Of a stretch of DNA of 64,000 bases, positions 32,745 to 41,959 are shown piece after piece; position 1 is the stretch's first letter; every line of letters starts with the position of its first letter. The notes under the pieces are model-generated. The model worked only from the letters and a program-made list of their open reading frames with translations. It made no database searches and was not told the DNA's origin. The translations under genes and the position numbers were made by a program. The DNA is from Pseudomonadales bacterium (GTDB taxonomy: Bacteria; Pseudomonadota; Gammaproteobacteria; Pseudomonadales; Azotimanducaceae), in NCBI GenBank assembly GCA_041395945.1, contig JAWKZN010000001.1, positions 3,162,001 to 3,226,000 of the forward strand, written 5' to 3'.

Positions 32745-33986
32745 CTACTCGTCCGCGAAAAAACTGGCGAAGAACAGCCTTGCGCCATCGAAGAACCGGC
32801 CGAGAAGGCCCGCTTCGGCAACATCGGTGAGCGCAATCAGGGGAGCACGCTGAATAACTTCGTCATCCAGCGACAGAATCAGTTCGCCAACCCGCTCGCC
32901 GGCAGTCAGCGGCGCTTCAACCACCCGCACCACCTCGAGTTCCGCAGCCAGGTTTTCATAACGGCCGCGTGGAATGGTCACCCGCACGGAATCCGCCACA
33001 CCCAGTTCTACACTATCGGTTTCGCCATACCATACTGCCACCGTCTTCAGCGGCACACCGGCTTCATAGAGCTGCTGGGTTTCAAAGTAACGGAACCCGT
33101 AGGAGAACAGTTTCTGGCTTTCGCGCATCCGTGCTTCGTCGCTTTCGGTCCCCATCACCACCGAAATCAGGCGCATGTTTTCCCGGACCGCGGAAGCCAC
33201 CAGACAGTAGCCGGCAGCTTCGGTATGACCGGTCTTGACACCATCGACTGTGCGGTCCCGCCACAACAGTCGATTGCGATTGGGCTGGTCGATGTTATTG
33301 AAGACAAACGAACGCTCGGCATACATCGCATAGTGATCGGGGTAGCGCTGGATCAGTGCCCGGGTGAGCAGGGAAAGGTCCCAGGCAGAGGTGTAGTGTT
33401 CTTCATCCGGCAGTCCGGTGGCATTCATGAAGTGCGTGGTGGTCATCCCCAGCAGAGCGGCCTGCTGGTTCATCATGTCAGCAAAGGCGCTTTCACTGCC
33501 CGCTATATGCTCGGCCACGGCGACACTGGCGTCGTTTCCGGACTGGATGATGATGCCTTTCAACAGGTCTTCCAGTGACACCGTGGTGCCTTCCCGCACG
33601 AACATGCGGGAGCCTTCCGTCTGCCAGGCGTTGACACTGATGGGGACCTGATCCTGGAGGCTGATACGGCCGGACTCGATTTCTACGGCGGCGATAAAAG
33701 CGGTCATGATCTTGGTGAGGCTCGCGGGCGGGAGCGGCTCCCTGGCATTGTGCTCGACCAGCACCTTGCCTGTATCCGCATCAATCAGCAGATAAGAGCT
33801 GGCCGCAACCGACGGCGGCGGTGGAATCACCTGGGCTTCCATCGCCACCGCGGCAGCCGAGGCCACAAGAATCACCAGCGCAACAAGAGCCTTCAGCGGA
33901 AATAGAGCCTTCAGCGGAAATAGAGCCTTCAGCGGGTAAGGAGCCTTCAGCGTATGAAAATTAGCGACGCAGAGCCTTCGCTGCAT
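32745..33986 (-). CDS. dacA: D-alanyl-D-alanine carboxypeptidase (PBP5/6 class)
   Basis: A periplasmic, membrane-associated enzyme that trims the terminal D-Ala from peptidoglycan pentapeptides. Motifs: S89-L-T-K92, S149-G-N151 and K251-T-G253. The C-terminal region ends LFGRFFDGARLFFASFFADE-like, an amphipathic anchor helix. ATG 33986 follows AGAGGACA and gives 413 residues. The n-region of the signal peptide is lengthened by a repeated LFPLKA unit encoded by 18-bp tandem repeats. dacC in Pseudomonas occupies the same place. Confidence 0.95.
   Translation of the reverse strand: MQRRLCVANFHTLKAPYPLKALFPLKALFPLKALVALVILVASAAAVAMEAQVIPPPPSVAASSYLLIDADTGKVLVEHNAREPLPPASLTKIMTAFIAAVEIESGRISLQDQVPISVNAWQTEGSRMFVREGTTVSLEDLLKGIIIQSGNDASVAVAEHIAGSESAFADMMNQQAALLGMTTTHFMNATGLPDEEHYTSAWDLSLLTRALIQRYPDHYAMYAERSFVFNNIDQPNRNRLLWRDRTVDGVKTGHTEAAGYCLVASAVRENMRLISVVMGTESDEARMRESQKLFSYGFRYFETQQLYEAGVPLKTVAVWYGETDSVELGVADSVRVTIPRGRYENLAAELEVVRVVEAPLTAGERVGELILSLDDEVIQRAPLIALTDVAEAGLLGRFFDGARLFFASFFADE
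33886..33957 (-). repeat. Four 18-bp tandem repeats in the dacA signal sequence
   Basis: Units begin at 33886, 33904, 33922 and 33940 with the pattern agagccttcagcggaaat; the first two are identical and the last two diverge at the 3' end. They are in frame and encode repeats of PLKALF or close variants. Confidence 0.9.
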
Positions 33987-34083
33987 GCTTGTCCTCTTGG
34001 TTTTGAATGACACGACCGGCGCAGTCTACCACCGGTCCCGGAGACAGACCCGGCGGTGCTGCCCCGGGGCCGGGCCGGTGACC

Positions 34084-34860
34084 TCAGTTCGGCAGGATGA
34101 GAGGTTCCGGGTGTCGCGCCGCCACGATCAGGCCGCGCAGGCGCTCTGCCTCCTGCCGTCCCGCCACCGGGCCGACCCGCACCCGGTACAGGGCGTCGTC
34201 AGCGACCCGCACTACGAAGGACGGTTGACCCGTGAGCGCTTCCAGCTCCGCCTTCAGTCGGTCCGCACTGTTGAGATCCCTGAAGGCGCCCGCCTGCAGG
34301 AAGAAGTCTTTCGCCGCAGTGAGAACTTCCACCCGGACCCTTGCAGTGCCCTCCTCGGCGTAACCGAGCTTCACCGCGGCAGCGTAGGACAGATCGATGA
34401 GCCGGTTCGCATGGAAGGGTCCGCGGTCATTGATCCGCACAACCGTGGAGCGGCCATTGTCGAGATTGGTGACCCGGGCGAAGGTGGGGATCGGCAGGGA
34501 AGGATGGGCCGCGGTGAGCTTGAACATGTCGAAGGGCTCGCCACTCGAAGTCGGTCGGCCGTGGAATTTTTTTCCATACCAGGAGGCGAGCCCGGTTGCG
34601 TAGTAGCCGACTTCCGAATCCATCACCCGATAGGTCTTGCCGAACACCGTATAGGTTTCCGGGTTTCCGCGTTTGCTGCGCGGCTCACTGATCACCACCG
34701 GGTCCGGCAGATGTGCAAGATCCGGCGGAATCACCAGCGGTGGTCCATCCCCGGGTTCCGCCGCTGTCGTACTCCGGGCAGGGTCGTGCCGATCAGATCC
34801 CGGTGTCTGGCAACCGGACAGCAGGAGGGCGGAAAGGCCAAGCAGAACGATCAGGCGCAC
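34084..34860 (-). CDS. rlpA: Septal/endolytic lipoprotein RlpA with SPOR domain
   Basis: A lytic transglycosylase-type lipoprotein that acts on glycan strands stripped of peptide. From GTG 34860 the product has 258 residues: lipobox LLSGC (Cys17), a double-psi beta-barrel (GLASWYGKKFHGRPTSSGE, then RVTNLDNGRSTVVRINDRGP with the catalytic Asp region), and a C-terminal SPOR domain (FFLQAGAFRDLNSADRLKAE) that binds denuded peptidoglycan at septa. Starts at 34875 or an ATG inside mltB are possible. It is located between dacA and mltB as in Pseudomonas. Confidence 0.92.
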   Translation of the reverse strand: MRLIVLLGLSALLLSGCQTPGSDRHDPARSTTAAEPGDGPPLVIPPDLAHLPDPVVISEPRSKRGNPETYTVFGKTYRVMDSEVGYYATGLASWYGKKFHGRPTSSGEPFDMFKLTAAHPSLPIPTFARVTNLDNGRSTVVRINDRGPFHANRLIDLSYAAAVKLGYAEEGTARVRVEVLTAAKDFFLQAGAFRDLNSADRLKAELEALTGQPSFVVRVADDALYRVRVGPVAGRQEAERLRGLIVAARHPEPLILPN

Positions 34861-34903
34861 TGTGACAATTCCCACGTCTCCACCGTGTCCACCATCTCCA
34901 CTC

Positions 34904-35923
34904 TCAGTCGAATGTCCGGTGACTCGAAACCAGCGCATCCTGTCTCGCTTCCCATCCGGACCGGATCTCCTGCCCGAGCTGGTGCACGGCCAGTGCATAG
35001 AGGCGGCTGCGATTGTAACGGGTGATCACATAAAAGTTGTTCAGCCCCAGCCAGTACTCGCGTCCGTCTTCGATTTCCATGCGGAACAGCGCGGCCTTTT
35101 CCTCTGCGGCAAGGTCGTCAATCTGTACACCCGCGGCCCGCAGCTGGCCGACCGTGTAGTCGAGACTCAGGGATTCATTCGCCAGCGCGTCCGCTTCGGT
35201 TCCTGTCACAGCCACCTGCACCACCACCGGTGCCTGACTGCGCCAGCCATGGCGGGCGAAGTAGTTGGCCACACTGCCGATGGCATCAACCTGATTGGCC
35301 CAGATGTCCCGCACGCCATCCCCATCAAAGTCCACCGCATAGGCACGGAAGCTCGAGGGAATGAACTGCCCGTAGCCCATGGCGCCGGCATAGGAACCCT
35401 TGAGCACCAGGGGGTCCATCTTCTCCTCTCTGGCCAGCAGCAGATACTGGGTCAGCTCCTTTCGAAAGAAGTCCGAGCGCGGAGGATAATCGAAGGCCAG
35501 CGTGGTGAGGGAGTCGACCACGCGATAGTTGCCGAGAATACGTCCGTACCGGGTTTCCACGCCGATGATGGCGACAATGTACTCGGCCGGCACACCATAC
35601 TTTGCTTCGGCACGAGCCAGGGTTTCTGCATTGCTGTTCCAGAACTCGAGACCCTGGGAGATGCGCGGCTCCTTCAGGAAGATGTCCCGATACTCGTGCC
35701 ATTTCAGCGTGCGCTCCGCCGGGCGCGCAATCGCATCCAGGACACTCTGCTGACGCTCGGTGTCGTGGAAGAGTTCCAGCAGCGCAGCTTCATCGAATCC
35801 GTGTTCCGCAACCAGCGCACCAATATAGGTTCGGACATCCGGCCGGTCGGCATAGTCCGCATGCGCAGACCCATAGAGCATCAGCGTGGTGAGGCCGACA
35901 ATGAAACCGATTCGTAGCGTCAT
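34904..35923 (-). CDS. mltB: Membrane-bound lytic murein transglycosylase B
   Basis: Cleaves glycan strands to 1,6-anhydromuramyl ends. The 339-residue product has a cleavable signal peptide (about 1-22, SAHA/D), the SLT family 3 domain with catalytic Glu123 in IIGVETRYG, and the conserved GYGQFIPSSFRAYAVDFDGDG segment. No lipobox is seen, so this is more like the soluble SltB1 type than lipoprotein MltB. Confidence 0.93.
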   Translation of the reverse strand: MTLRIGFIVGLTTLMLYGSAHADYADRPDVRTYIGALVAEHGFDEAALLELFHDTERQQSVLDAIARPAERTLKWHEYRDIFLKEPRISQGLEFWNSNAETLARAEAKYGVPAEYIVAIIGVETRYGRILGNYRVVDSLTTLAFDYPPRSDFFRKELTQYLLLAREEKMDPLVLKGSYAGAMGYGQFIPSSFRAYAVDFDGDGVRDIWANQVDAIGSVANYFARHGWRSQAPVVVQVAVTGTEADALANESLSLDYTVGQLRAAGVQIDDLAAEEKAALFRMEIEDGREYWLGLNNFYVITRYNRSRLYALAVHQLGQEIRSGWEARQDALVSSHRTFD

Positions 35924-36018
35924 GATGAGTATCGTCTGTCCCTCTCGATCCTGTTGTCAGCGAAAACCGATTCTTCCAGTCATCGGTCCAATTAGCCAAT
36001 TCTTCCCCGCCTGAGCGG

Positions 36019-37149
36019 CTACCAGGCCCGATGCGTCCGGATCGCCATGATGATCCCGAACCCGGCCATCAGTGTGATCGCAGATGTCCCGCCGTAGCTC
36101 ACCAGGGGCAGCGGCACACCGACCACGGGCAGCAGCCCACAGACCATGGCGATATTCACGAACACGTAGACAAAGAAGGTCAGCGTGAGAGCCCCGGCGA
36201 GCAGGCGGCCATAACTGCTCGGAGCCTGTGTCGCAATGTACAGGCCGCGCGCGATGATCAGCAGGTAGAGTATCAGCAACGTCAGCACGCCGATCAATCC
36301 AAGTTCTTCTCCGACTACCGCAATGATGAAATCGGTCTGGCTTTCCGGCAGGAAGTCCAGCTGACTCTGGGTACCCTGAAACAGTCCCTTGCCGTAGACC
36401 CCACCGGAGCCGATCGCCGTGGTGGACTGAATGATGTTCCAGCCCGCGCCGAGCGGGTCACTCTGGGGATCGAAGAGGGTCAGAATGCGCTTGCGCTGGT
36501 ATTCCTGCAGCGTGTACCAGAGCCCCGGAGCGGCGACCGCCATGGCCATCAACGCATAAAGAATCCAGCGCCAGCGCACACCGGCGAGCACAATGACTGC
36601 CGCCCCGGCACCGGCGACCAGGATCCCGGTACCCAGGTCCGGCTGCACGATGATGCAGCCCGCAGGGATGGCGATGATGGCCATGGCAACACAGAGGTCC
36701 CCGAAACTGGGCGGCAGTGGTCGCTCGTGCAGATACCAGGCGACCATCATCGGCACCGCGATCTTCATGACTTCGGATGGCTGAAATCGGAGCAGTCCCG
36801 GGATTTCCAGCCAGCGCTGGGAGCCTTTCACCGTGACCCCGACCAGCAGCACCAGCACCAGCATGATCACACCGAGCATGTAGATGATCGGCGTCCAGCG
36901 CAGGTAAAAACCGGGCTGAAACTGGGCCGCCAGGATCAGCACCACGAAGGCAATAGCGAGACGCAGGACCTGATTTTCGAAGACTTCGACGTTGCGGTTC
37001 AGTGCGCTGTACAGCACGACCAGACCAAAACCTACGATGGCCAGGAGCACCACCAGCAGCAGAGGGTCAAGGTGGACCCGGGTAAGGCGTTCACCGGCAC
37101 TCAACCCTGACCCGGCCGGCAGGCGGCGGACAAAATCCTGACTGCTCAT
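36019..37149 (-). CDS. rodA: Rod-shape SEDS glycosyltransferase RodA
   Basis: A 376-residue inner-membrane polymerase of lipid II that works with PBP2 in elongation. About ten hydrophobic helices are visible. SEDS signatures: GVTVKGSQRWLEIPGLLRFQ, FQPSEVMKIAVPM, VQPDLGTGILV and the C-terminal PVVGVPLPLVSYGGTSAI. It overlaps mrdA by four bases, so the polymerase and transpeptidase are made together. Confidence 0.97.
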   Translation of the reverse strand: MSSQDFVRRLPAGSGLSAGERLTRVHLDPLLLVVLLAIVGFGLVVLYSALNRNVEVFENQVLRLAIAFVVLILAAQFQPGFYLRWTPIIYMLGVIMLVLVLLVGVTVKGSQRWLEIPGLLRFQPSEVMKIAVPMMVAWYLHERPLPPSFGDLCVAMAIIAIPAGCIIVQPDLGTGILVAGAGAAVIVLAGVRWRWILYALMAMAVAAPGLWYTLQEYQRKRILTLFDPQSDPLGAGWNIIQSTTAIGSGGVYGKGLFQGTQSQLDFLPESQTDFIIAVVGEELGLIGVLTLLILYLLIIARGLYIATQAPSSYGRLLAGALTLTFFVYVFVNIAMVCGLLPVVGVPLPLVSYGGTSAITLMAGFGIIMAIRTHRAW

Positions 37150-39032
37150 CGGGCAACCAGCTGGGGCTGCAGGTAGGCGTCGAGTACTTCCCGGGCAACG
37201 GGCGCTGCAACGGAGCTGCCGCCACCGCCATTCTCCACCAGTACCGACAGGGCAATCACCGGATCATCCGCCGGTGCGAAGGCGATGAACCAGGCGTGTT
37301 TGCGGCTGTATTCGTCGAGTTCGTCCTCTTCGTATTCTTCCCCCTGGCGGATCTCCACCACCTGGGCCGTACCGGATTTACCAGCCATCCGATAGCTGAT
37401 GTTCTGGCCGATATGCGCCCAGGCCGTGCCGTTCTGACGGTAACCCTGATTACCCCGGTGCACCACATCCTCCATGGCGTCCACCATGCGTTCCCAGTCC
37501 TCGGCGGACGGACCCGCAACCGGTGGCATCGGCTTCGGCAGATCGAACTCAAACAGCGGGCTGCTGCTCGACATCAGCATCCGTGGCCGCTCGACACGGC
37601 CCCGGCTGGCGATGGTGCTCGCCACCAGCGCCAGATGCAGGGGGGTGACAAGAAGATCGCCCTGACCGATGCCCATGTTGACGTTGTCACCCGGATACCA
37701 GGCTTCGCCCTTCGCACCGCGCTTCCACACCGGATCAGGCAGCAGTCCCGGACTGGTCTCCGGAATGTCCGCCGCGACACGCGCGCCAATGCCGAACTGA
37801 GCTGCAAATCCGTCCAGATCCTCGATCCTGATCCGGCTTGCCAGATTATAGAAATAGACGTTGGAGGAGCGATAAATCGCACGGTGCAGATCCACCGTGC
37901 CCTGTCCGCCGGAGTTGTTGGTTGTCCAGCTCCAGTCCCGATAAATGCGCTTCTGGTTGGGTAACTTGAACCAGCCCCGATCCTCTATCGTGTCATCCCA
38001 GGTCGTGATACCCAACGACAGACCAGCGAGTCCGACGATGGGTTTGAACGTGGAACCCGGGGCATACTGGCCATTGAGTGCCCGATTGAACAACGGCGTA
38101 TCCCGGGATTTGACCAGCGCCTGGTAGTCACTGCTGGAAATGCCGCTCACGAACAGGTTGGGGTCATAGCCGGGGTTGCTGACCAGGGCCAGCACACCGC
38201 CGCTTCTCGGGTCCAGGGCAACGATGGCGCCGCGCCGGTCGCCCAGAGCGGCGGTTGCCGCAAGCTGAAGCCGGCTGTCCAGGTGCAGGGTGATGTTGCC
38301 GCCGGCCACCGGTGGTTTGATTTCCAGCACCTGGCGGATGCGCCCGTGGGCGTCAATCTCCACCTGCTGGTAGCCCACTTCGCCGTGCAGGAAGGACTCG
38401 TAGAATCTCTCAACACCCAGCCGCCCGACAAAGCGGGTTGCACTGTAGCGGATCGGGTCCAGGCGCCGCAGATCGTCTTCCGTGACCCGGCGCACCGACC
38501 CGACCGCGTGTGCCATCAGAGACTCGAAGGGATAGTGACGGGCGAGCTGGGTCACCACCTCGACACCGGGCAGCCGGTGACGGTTCACCGCCAGCCGGGC
38601 GATCTGTTCCGCATCCAGGGTGAGCTTCAAGGGCACCGGCTCGTAGGGTCGCCGGCGCCGCTTGCGACGGTCCTGGAAACCTTCAATGTCGTCTTCACTC
38701 ACCCCCACCAGGGCATCGAGATCCGCCAGCAGCGCATCCATGTCGGCGATCCGCTCCGATACCAGGGCGAGGGAGGAGATCGGCCGGTTGTCTGCCAGCA
38801 GGACGCCGTTACGGTCGAAAATCAGACCCCGTGAGGGCGCCAGGGGCTGCATCTGGATGCGGTTGTCTTCTGAGCGGGTCTGGTAGGTTTCGTGTTCCCA
38901 GACCTGCAGCTGCAGCAGCCGCAGAATCAGCACACCGATGAGCAGCATCGCCATGGCAAACAACCAGGCAGCACGCACGACGAACGCGCGTCGCTCGGTT
39001 GCCGGATCCTTCAGTGACAGGGATGAAGCCAT
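37146..39032 (-). CDS. mrdA: Penicillin-binding protein 2 (peptidoglycan DD-transpeptidase)
   Basis: The class B transpeptidase of the elongasome. Of 628 residues, one N-terminal helix (about 22-42) anchors it; the pedestal domain (about 60-240) precedes the transpeptidase domain with S327-T-F-K330, S389-S-N391 and K551-S-G-T554. A short, very basic insertion (DRRKRRRRPY, 121-130) sits in the pedestal. The gene lies between rlmH and rodA. Confidence 0.97.
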   Translation of the reverse strand: MASSLSLKDPATERRAFVVRAAWLFAMAMLLIGVLILRLLQLQVWEHETYQTRSEDNRIQMQPLAPSRGLIFDRNGVLLADNRPISSLALVSERIADMDALLADLDALVGVSEDDIEGFQDRRKRRRRPYEPVPLKLTLDAEQIARLAVNRHRLPGVEVVTQLARHYPFESLMAHAVGSVRRVTEDDLRRLDPIRYSATRFVGRLGVERFYESFLHGEVGYQQVEIDAHGRIRQVLEIKPPVAGGNITLHLDSRLQLAATAALGDRRGAIVALDPRSGGVLALVSNPGYDPNLFVSGISSSDYQALVKSRDTPLFNRALNGQYAPGSTFKPIVGLAGLSLGITTWDDTIEDRGWFKLPNQKRIYRDWSWTTNNSGGQGTVDLHRAIYRSSNVYFYNLASRIRIEDLDGFAAQFGIGARVAADIPETSPGLLPDPVWKRGAKGEAWYPGDNVNMGIGQGDLLVTPLHLALVASTIASRGRVERPRMLMSSSSPLFEFDLPKPMPPVAGPSAEDWERMVDAMEDVVHRGNQGYRQNGTAWAHIGQNISYRMAGKSGTAQVVEIRQGEEYEEDELDEYSRKHAWFIAFAPADDPVIALSVLVENGGGGSSVAAPVAREVLDAYLQPQLVAR

Positions 39033-39048
39033 GAATCAGTGCCTGGGT

Positions 39049-39516
39049 TCAGCCGCGATGATAGGGGTGACCTTCGAGCAAGGTCCAGGCCCGGTACAAC
39101 TGCTCGGCCAGAATGACTCGAACCAGCATGTGGGGAAAGGTCAGCGCCGACAGCGAGAGGGTCTCCTGGGCCGCGGCGAGCACACGACTGTGCAGACCAT
39201 CTGCACCGCCGATCATGAATATCACATCGCCGCCGAGCATGCGCCAATCATCCATCCTGGCGGCGAGTTTTTCCGTGCTCAGTGTCTTGCCACCACCATC
39301 CAGGGCGACGATCCGGTCGCCATCGCCGACCCGGCCCAGGAGGCGACCGCCTTCCTCCTCGCGCAGTCTTTCTGCCGTCCAGCCCCGATGGGCGGGTGCG
39401 GAAACCTCGACGAGTTCGATCGCCATGTGTGGCGGCATGCGGGCCGCGTATTCGTTGAATCCCGCACTCACCCAGGAGGGCGCCCGGGTCCCGATCGCCA
39501 GCACCTTGAGTTTCAT
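39049..39516 (-). CDS. rlmH: 23S rRNA pseudouridine-1915 N3-methyltransferase RlmH
   Basis: A 155-residue SPOUT methyltransferase that acts on 70S ribosomes at helix 69. ATG 39516 gives the standard N-terminus MKLKVLAIGTRAPSW; longer frames upstream are shadow. The knot motifs are IVALDGGGKTLSTE, FMIGGADGLHSRV and the C-terminal LSLSALTFPHMLVRVILAEQ followed by EGHPYHRG. It starts 19 bases after rsfS. Confidence 0.96.
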   Translation of the reverse strand: MKLKVLAIGTRAPSWVSAGFNEYAARMPPHMAIELVEVSAPAHRGWTAERLREEEGGRLLGRVGDGDRIVALDGGGKTLSTEKLAARMDDWRMLGGDVIFMIGGADGLHSRVLAAAQETLSLSALTFPHMLVRVILAEQLYRAWTLLEGHPYHRG

Positions 39517-39535
39517 TGCATGTGGGGTCTGGTGC

Positions 39536-39895
39536 TCAGACCAGGGATTCAGAATCCGACGGAATCTCCGTCCAGAGGCGCTCGAGATCGTAGAATTTTC
39601 GGGTGTCGGACTGCATGACATGAACCAGGACGTCGCCGAGGTCGACGAGTACCCACTCATTGGTTTCGGTCCCTTCGATCCCCACCGGGTTCACCCCCTC
39701 TTCTTTCACCATCTCTACCACTTGATTGACAAGAGCTTTTACGTGGCGGTTGGAAGTTCCGCTGACCAGAACCATGTAGTCGGTGATATCGGTGATTTCC
39801 GCGACAGGGAGAGAGACGATGTCGCGGCCTTTGAGTTCCTCGAGTGCGTCCAGCACCAGATCACGTAACGCTTGCGAGGTCACAGGGGGCTCCAT
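39536..39895 (-). CDS. rsfS: Ribosomal silencing factor RsfS
   Basis: A 119-residue protein that binds L14 and blocks subunit joining in stationary phase. The family core is visible: LEELKGRDIVSLPVAEITDI, TDYMVLVSGTSNRHVKAL and WVLVDLGDVLVHVMQSDTRKFYDLERLW. It lies between nadD and rlmH, 12 bases after nadD. Confidence 0.96.
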   Translation of the reverse strand: MEPPVTSQALRDLVLDALEELKGRDIVSLPVAEITDITDYMVLVSGTSNRHVKALVNQVVEMVKEEGVNPVGIEGTETNEWVLVDLGDVLVHVMQSDTRKFYDLERLWTEIPSDSESLV

Positions 39896-39907
39896 TTCAA
39901 CTGGGTT

Positions 39908-40537
39908 TCATGCTCCATAGAGACGATGGGTCCTAATATAAGTGTCCACGGCGGCCGGGAGCAAATGAGCAACTTCCGCGCCCTGACTCAGCGCCTTGCG
40001 GATCGCCTCTGCGGAAACCTGCTCCATGTCTCTTTCGAGAACCAGAATACGACCCGCGGACTGCTCATGGAGGTCCGCGATAGCCGTCGTCTGTGCCCGC
40101 GCCATCAGCGCTTTGAGCCTGGGCTCGAGTGTAAGCGGATGCCCGGGTCGATTGAGCACGACCAGATGACACAGTTCCAACACCTGCTCCCATCGATACC
40201 AGCTCGCCAGCAGCGCGAAGGCATCACTGCCGATCACCCAGACCAGCGGTTCCCCGGGGTTTTCGCCGCGAATTTCGGCGAGTGTGTCGACGGTGAAGGA
40301 AGGCGCACTGCGGCGCATCTCCCGATCGTCCGGGACAAGCCGCTGATCCGACGCGCAGGCGAGCTTCAGCATTTCCCAGCGCTGCGCGATGCTGGCACCC
40401 GGTGCTGTGCGGTGCGACGGACGCGCGGACAGAATCAGCCGGATCTGCGGCACATCCAGCGCGTCGCACACCGACAGCGCGGCGTGAAGGTGGCCGAGGT
40501 GAATCGGGTCGAAGGTGCCGCCAAAAAGACAGATCAA
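39908..40537 (-). CDS. nadD: Nicotinate-nucleotide adenylyltransferase
   Basis: Joins ATP and nicotinate mononucleotide to make deamido-NAD. The nucleotidyltransferase signature FGGTFDPIHLGH puts His13 and His16 at residues 13-16 when the start is TTG 40537; the closing ISSTxIR-like stretch is QVSAEAIRKAL. The reading frame is open far upstream, but that part lies inside proA and is not protein-like. TTG overlaps the proA stop as TTGA, so the genes are coupled. The product has 209 residues. Confidence 0.92.
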   Translation of the reverse strand: MICLFGGTFDPIHLGHLHAALSVCDALDVPQIRLILSARPSHRTAPGASIAQRWEMLKLACASDQRLVPDDREMRRSAPSFTVDTLAEIRGENPGEPLVWVIGSDAFALLASWYRWEQVLELCHLVVLNRPGHPLTLEPRLKALMARAQTTAIADLHEQSAGRILVLERDMEQVSAEAIRKALSQGAEVAHLLPAAVDTYIRTHRLYGA

Positions 40538-41823
40538 CGGTGCCGGACTTCCCCGTTGCCGAGGACCACGTATTTCTGGGAAGTCAGCCCTTCCAGTCCC
40601 ACGGGCCCCCGGGCGTGAAGCTTGTCCGTGGAGATACCGACCTCGGCACCCAGGCCGAATTCGAAACCATCCGCAAACTGGGTGGAAGCGTTCACCATCA
40701 CGGTGGCCGAGTCTACTTCCGCAAGGAAGCGCCGCGCATGGCCATAATTGGCGGTCACAATGGTATCGGTATGCGCCGAGCCGTACTCGTTGATATGGGC
40801 GATCGCAGCATCGAGTCCGGCAACCACCCGGATGGCAAGCACCGGACCCAGGTATTCCTCCCGCCAGTCGGCTTCGGAAGCGGATTCCGCCTTGATGTGC
40901 CTGCGGGTAACTGCGCATCCCCGCAGCTCTACACCCGCCTGCGCAAAACGCCGCGCAAGCTCCGGTAACACCGTGGCGGCCATCGAGTCAGCGACCAGCA
41001 GAGTCTCCAGCGCATTGCAGACCGCGTATTTTTCCACCTTGGAATTTACGGCAATCTCGACCGCCATGGCCGCATCCGCGTCACTGTCGATGTAGACATG
41101 GCAGATGCCGTCGAGGTGCTTGATCACGGGGATCAGGGACTCCCGACTGATGCGCTCGATAAGGCTTTTACCCCCTCTCGGTACGATGACGTCGACATGT
41201 TCCTGCAGACGCAGCAGTTCACCGACCGCCTGCCGATCCGTGGTAGCTACAAGCTGAACCACAGCTTCCGGCAGACCGGCAGCCGCCAGCCCGGTACGGA
41301 TACAGTCTGCGATCGCCCGGTTGGATTCGATGGCTTCGGAGCCACCTCGCAGGATGCAGGCATTACCGGACTTCAGGCACAAGCTCGCCGCGTCGACGGT
41401 GACATTAGGCCGGCTCTCATAAATGATGCCGATTACACCCAGAGGTACTCGCATGCGACCTACCTGGATACCGGTAGGCCGGTAGGACAGCCCGCTGATT
41501 TCGCCGACCGGATCCGGCAGCTTGTCCACCTGCAGAACCCCTTCGATCATCCGATCAATGGCGGCATCGTCCAGCAGCAATCGATCGATCAGGGGCTGGT
41601 CCAGACCGCCGGCTGTCGCCGCCTTCATGTCTGTGCTGTTGGCCGCTTTGAGCGGCAGACGCGACTCATCCAGGGCCCGGGCGATGGCCTTCAGCGCAGT
41701 CGATTTGGTCGCGGTGCTGGCTGCGGCAATGACCCGGGAGGCTGCCCGGGCAGCACGGCCCGCCGCCTGCATATAACCGGCAATGTCCGCTGGTGCTTCA
41801 GATAGAGATTCGGCGGTCTTCAT
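40534..41823 (-). CDS. proA: Gamma-glutamyl phosphate reductase
   Basis: The second step of proline synthesis: NADPH-dependent reduction of glutamyl phosphate to glutamate semialdehyde. The 429-residue product belongs to the aldehyde dehydrogenase superfamily; catalytic Cys269 lies in KVEKYAVCNALETLL, the ligand-binding stretch PLGVIGIIYESRPNVT is near 127-142 and VIVPRGGKSLIERI near 212. It heads a leftward run of eleven close-set genes down to lipB and has its own promoter. Confidence 0.97.
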   Translation of the reverse strand: MKTAESLSEAPADIAGYMQAAGRAARAASRVIAAASTATKSTALKAIARALDESRLPLKAANSTDMKAATAGGLDQPLIDRLLLDDAAIDRMIEGVLQVDKLPDPVGEISGLSYRPTGIQVGRMRVPLGVIGIIYESRPNVTVDAASLCLKSGNACILRGGSEAIESNRAIADCIRTGLAAAGLPEAVVQLVATTDRQAVGELLRLQEHVDVIVPRGGKSLIERISRESLIPVIKHLDGICHVYIDSDADAAMAVEIAVNSKVEKYAVCNALETLLVADSMAATVLPELARRFAQAGVELRGCAVTRRHIKAESASEADWREEYLGPVLAIRVVAGLDAAIAHINEYGSAHTDTIVTANYGHARRFLAEVDSATVMVNASTQFADGFEFGLGAEVGISTDKLHARGPVGLEGLTSQKYVVLGNGEVRHR

Positions 41824-41853
41824 TCCGGCAGCCCGGGCGTGATGGGACCCGGA

Positions 41854-41881
41854 ATTATACGCGCCAGCCTGTCCCGGTCCA
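41854..41881 (-). promoter_or_regulatory. Promoter upstream of proA
   Basis: A perfect -10 TATAAT (41854-41859, minus strand) stands 16 bases from TGGACC (41876-41881, four of six matches). Predicted transcription starts about 24 bases before the proA ATG. It may drive the run proA-nadD-rsfS-rlmH-mrdA-rodA-mltB and beyond. Confidence 0.68.
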
Positions 41882-41959
41882 TGTGCATGCCACTCACGGG
41901 CGCAGTACCCTCATTCCCCACCGCGATCGGCGGTCGAGCCCGGGTAAGGCCGGCTCCGC

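Noticed and set aside
36031..37110. A 359-codon plus-strand frame.
   Set aside because: It is the antisense shadow of rodA; it consists of low-complexity His/Asp/Gln-rich sequence without domains.
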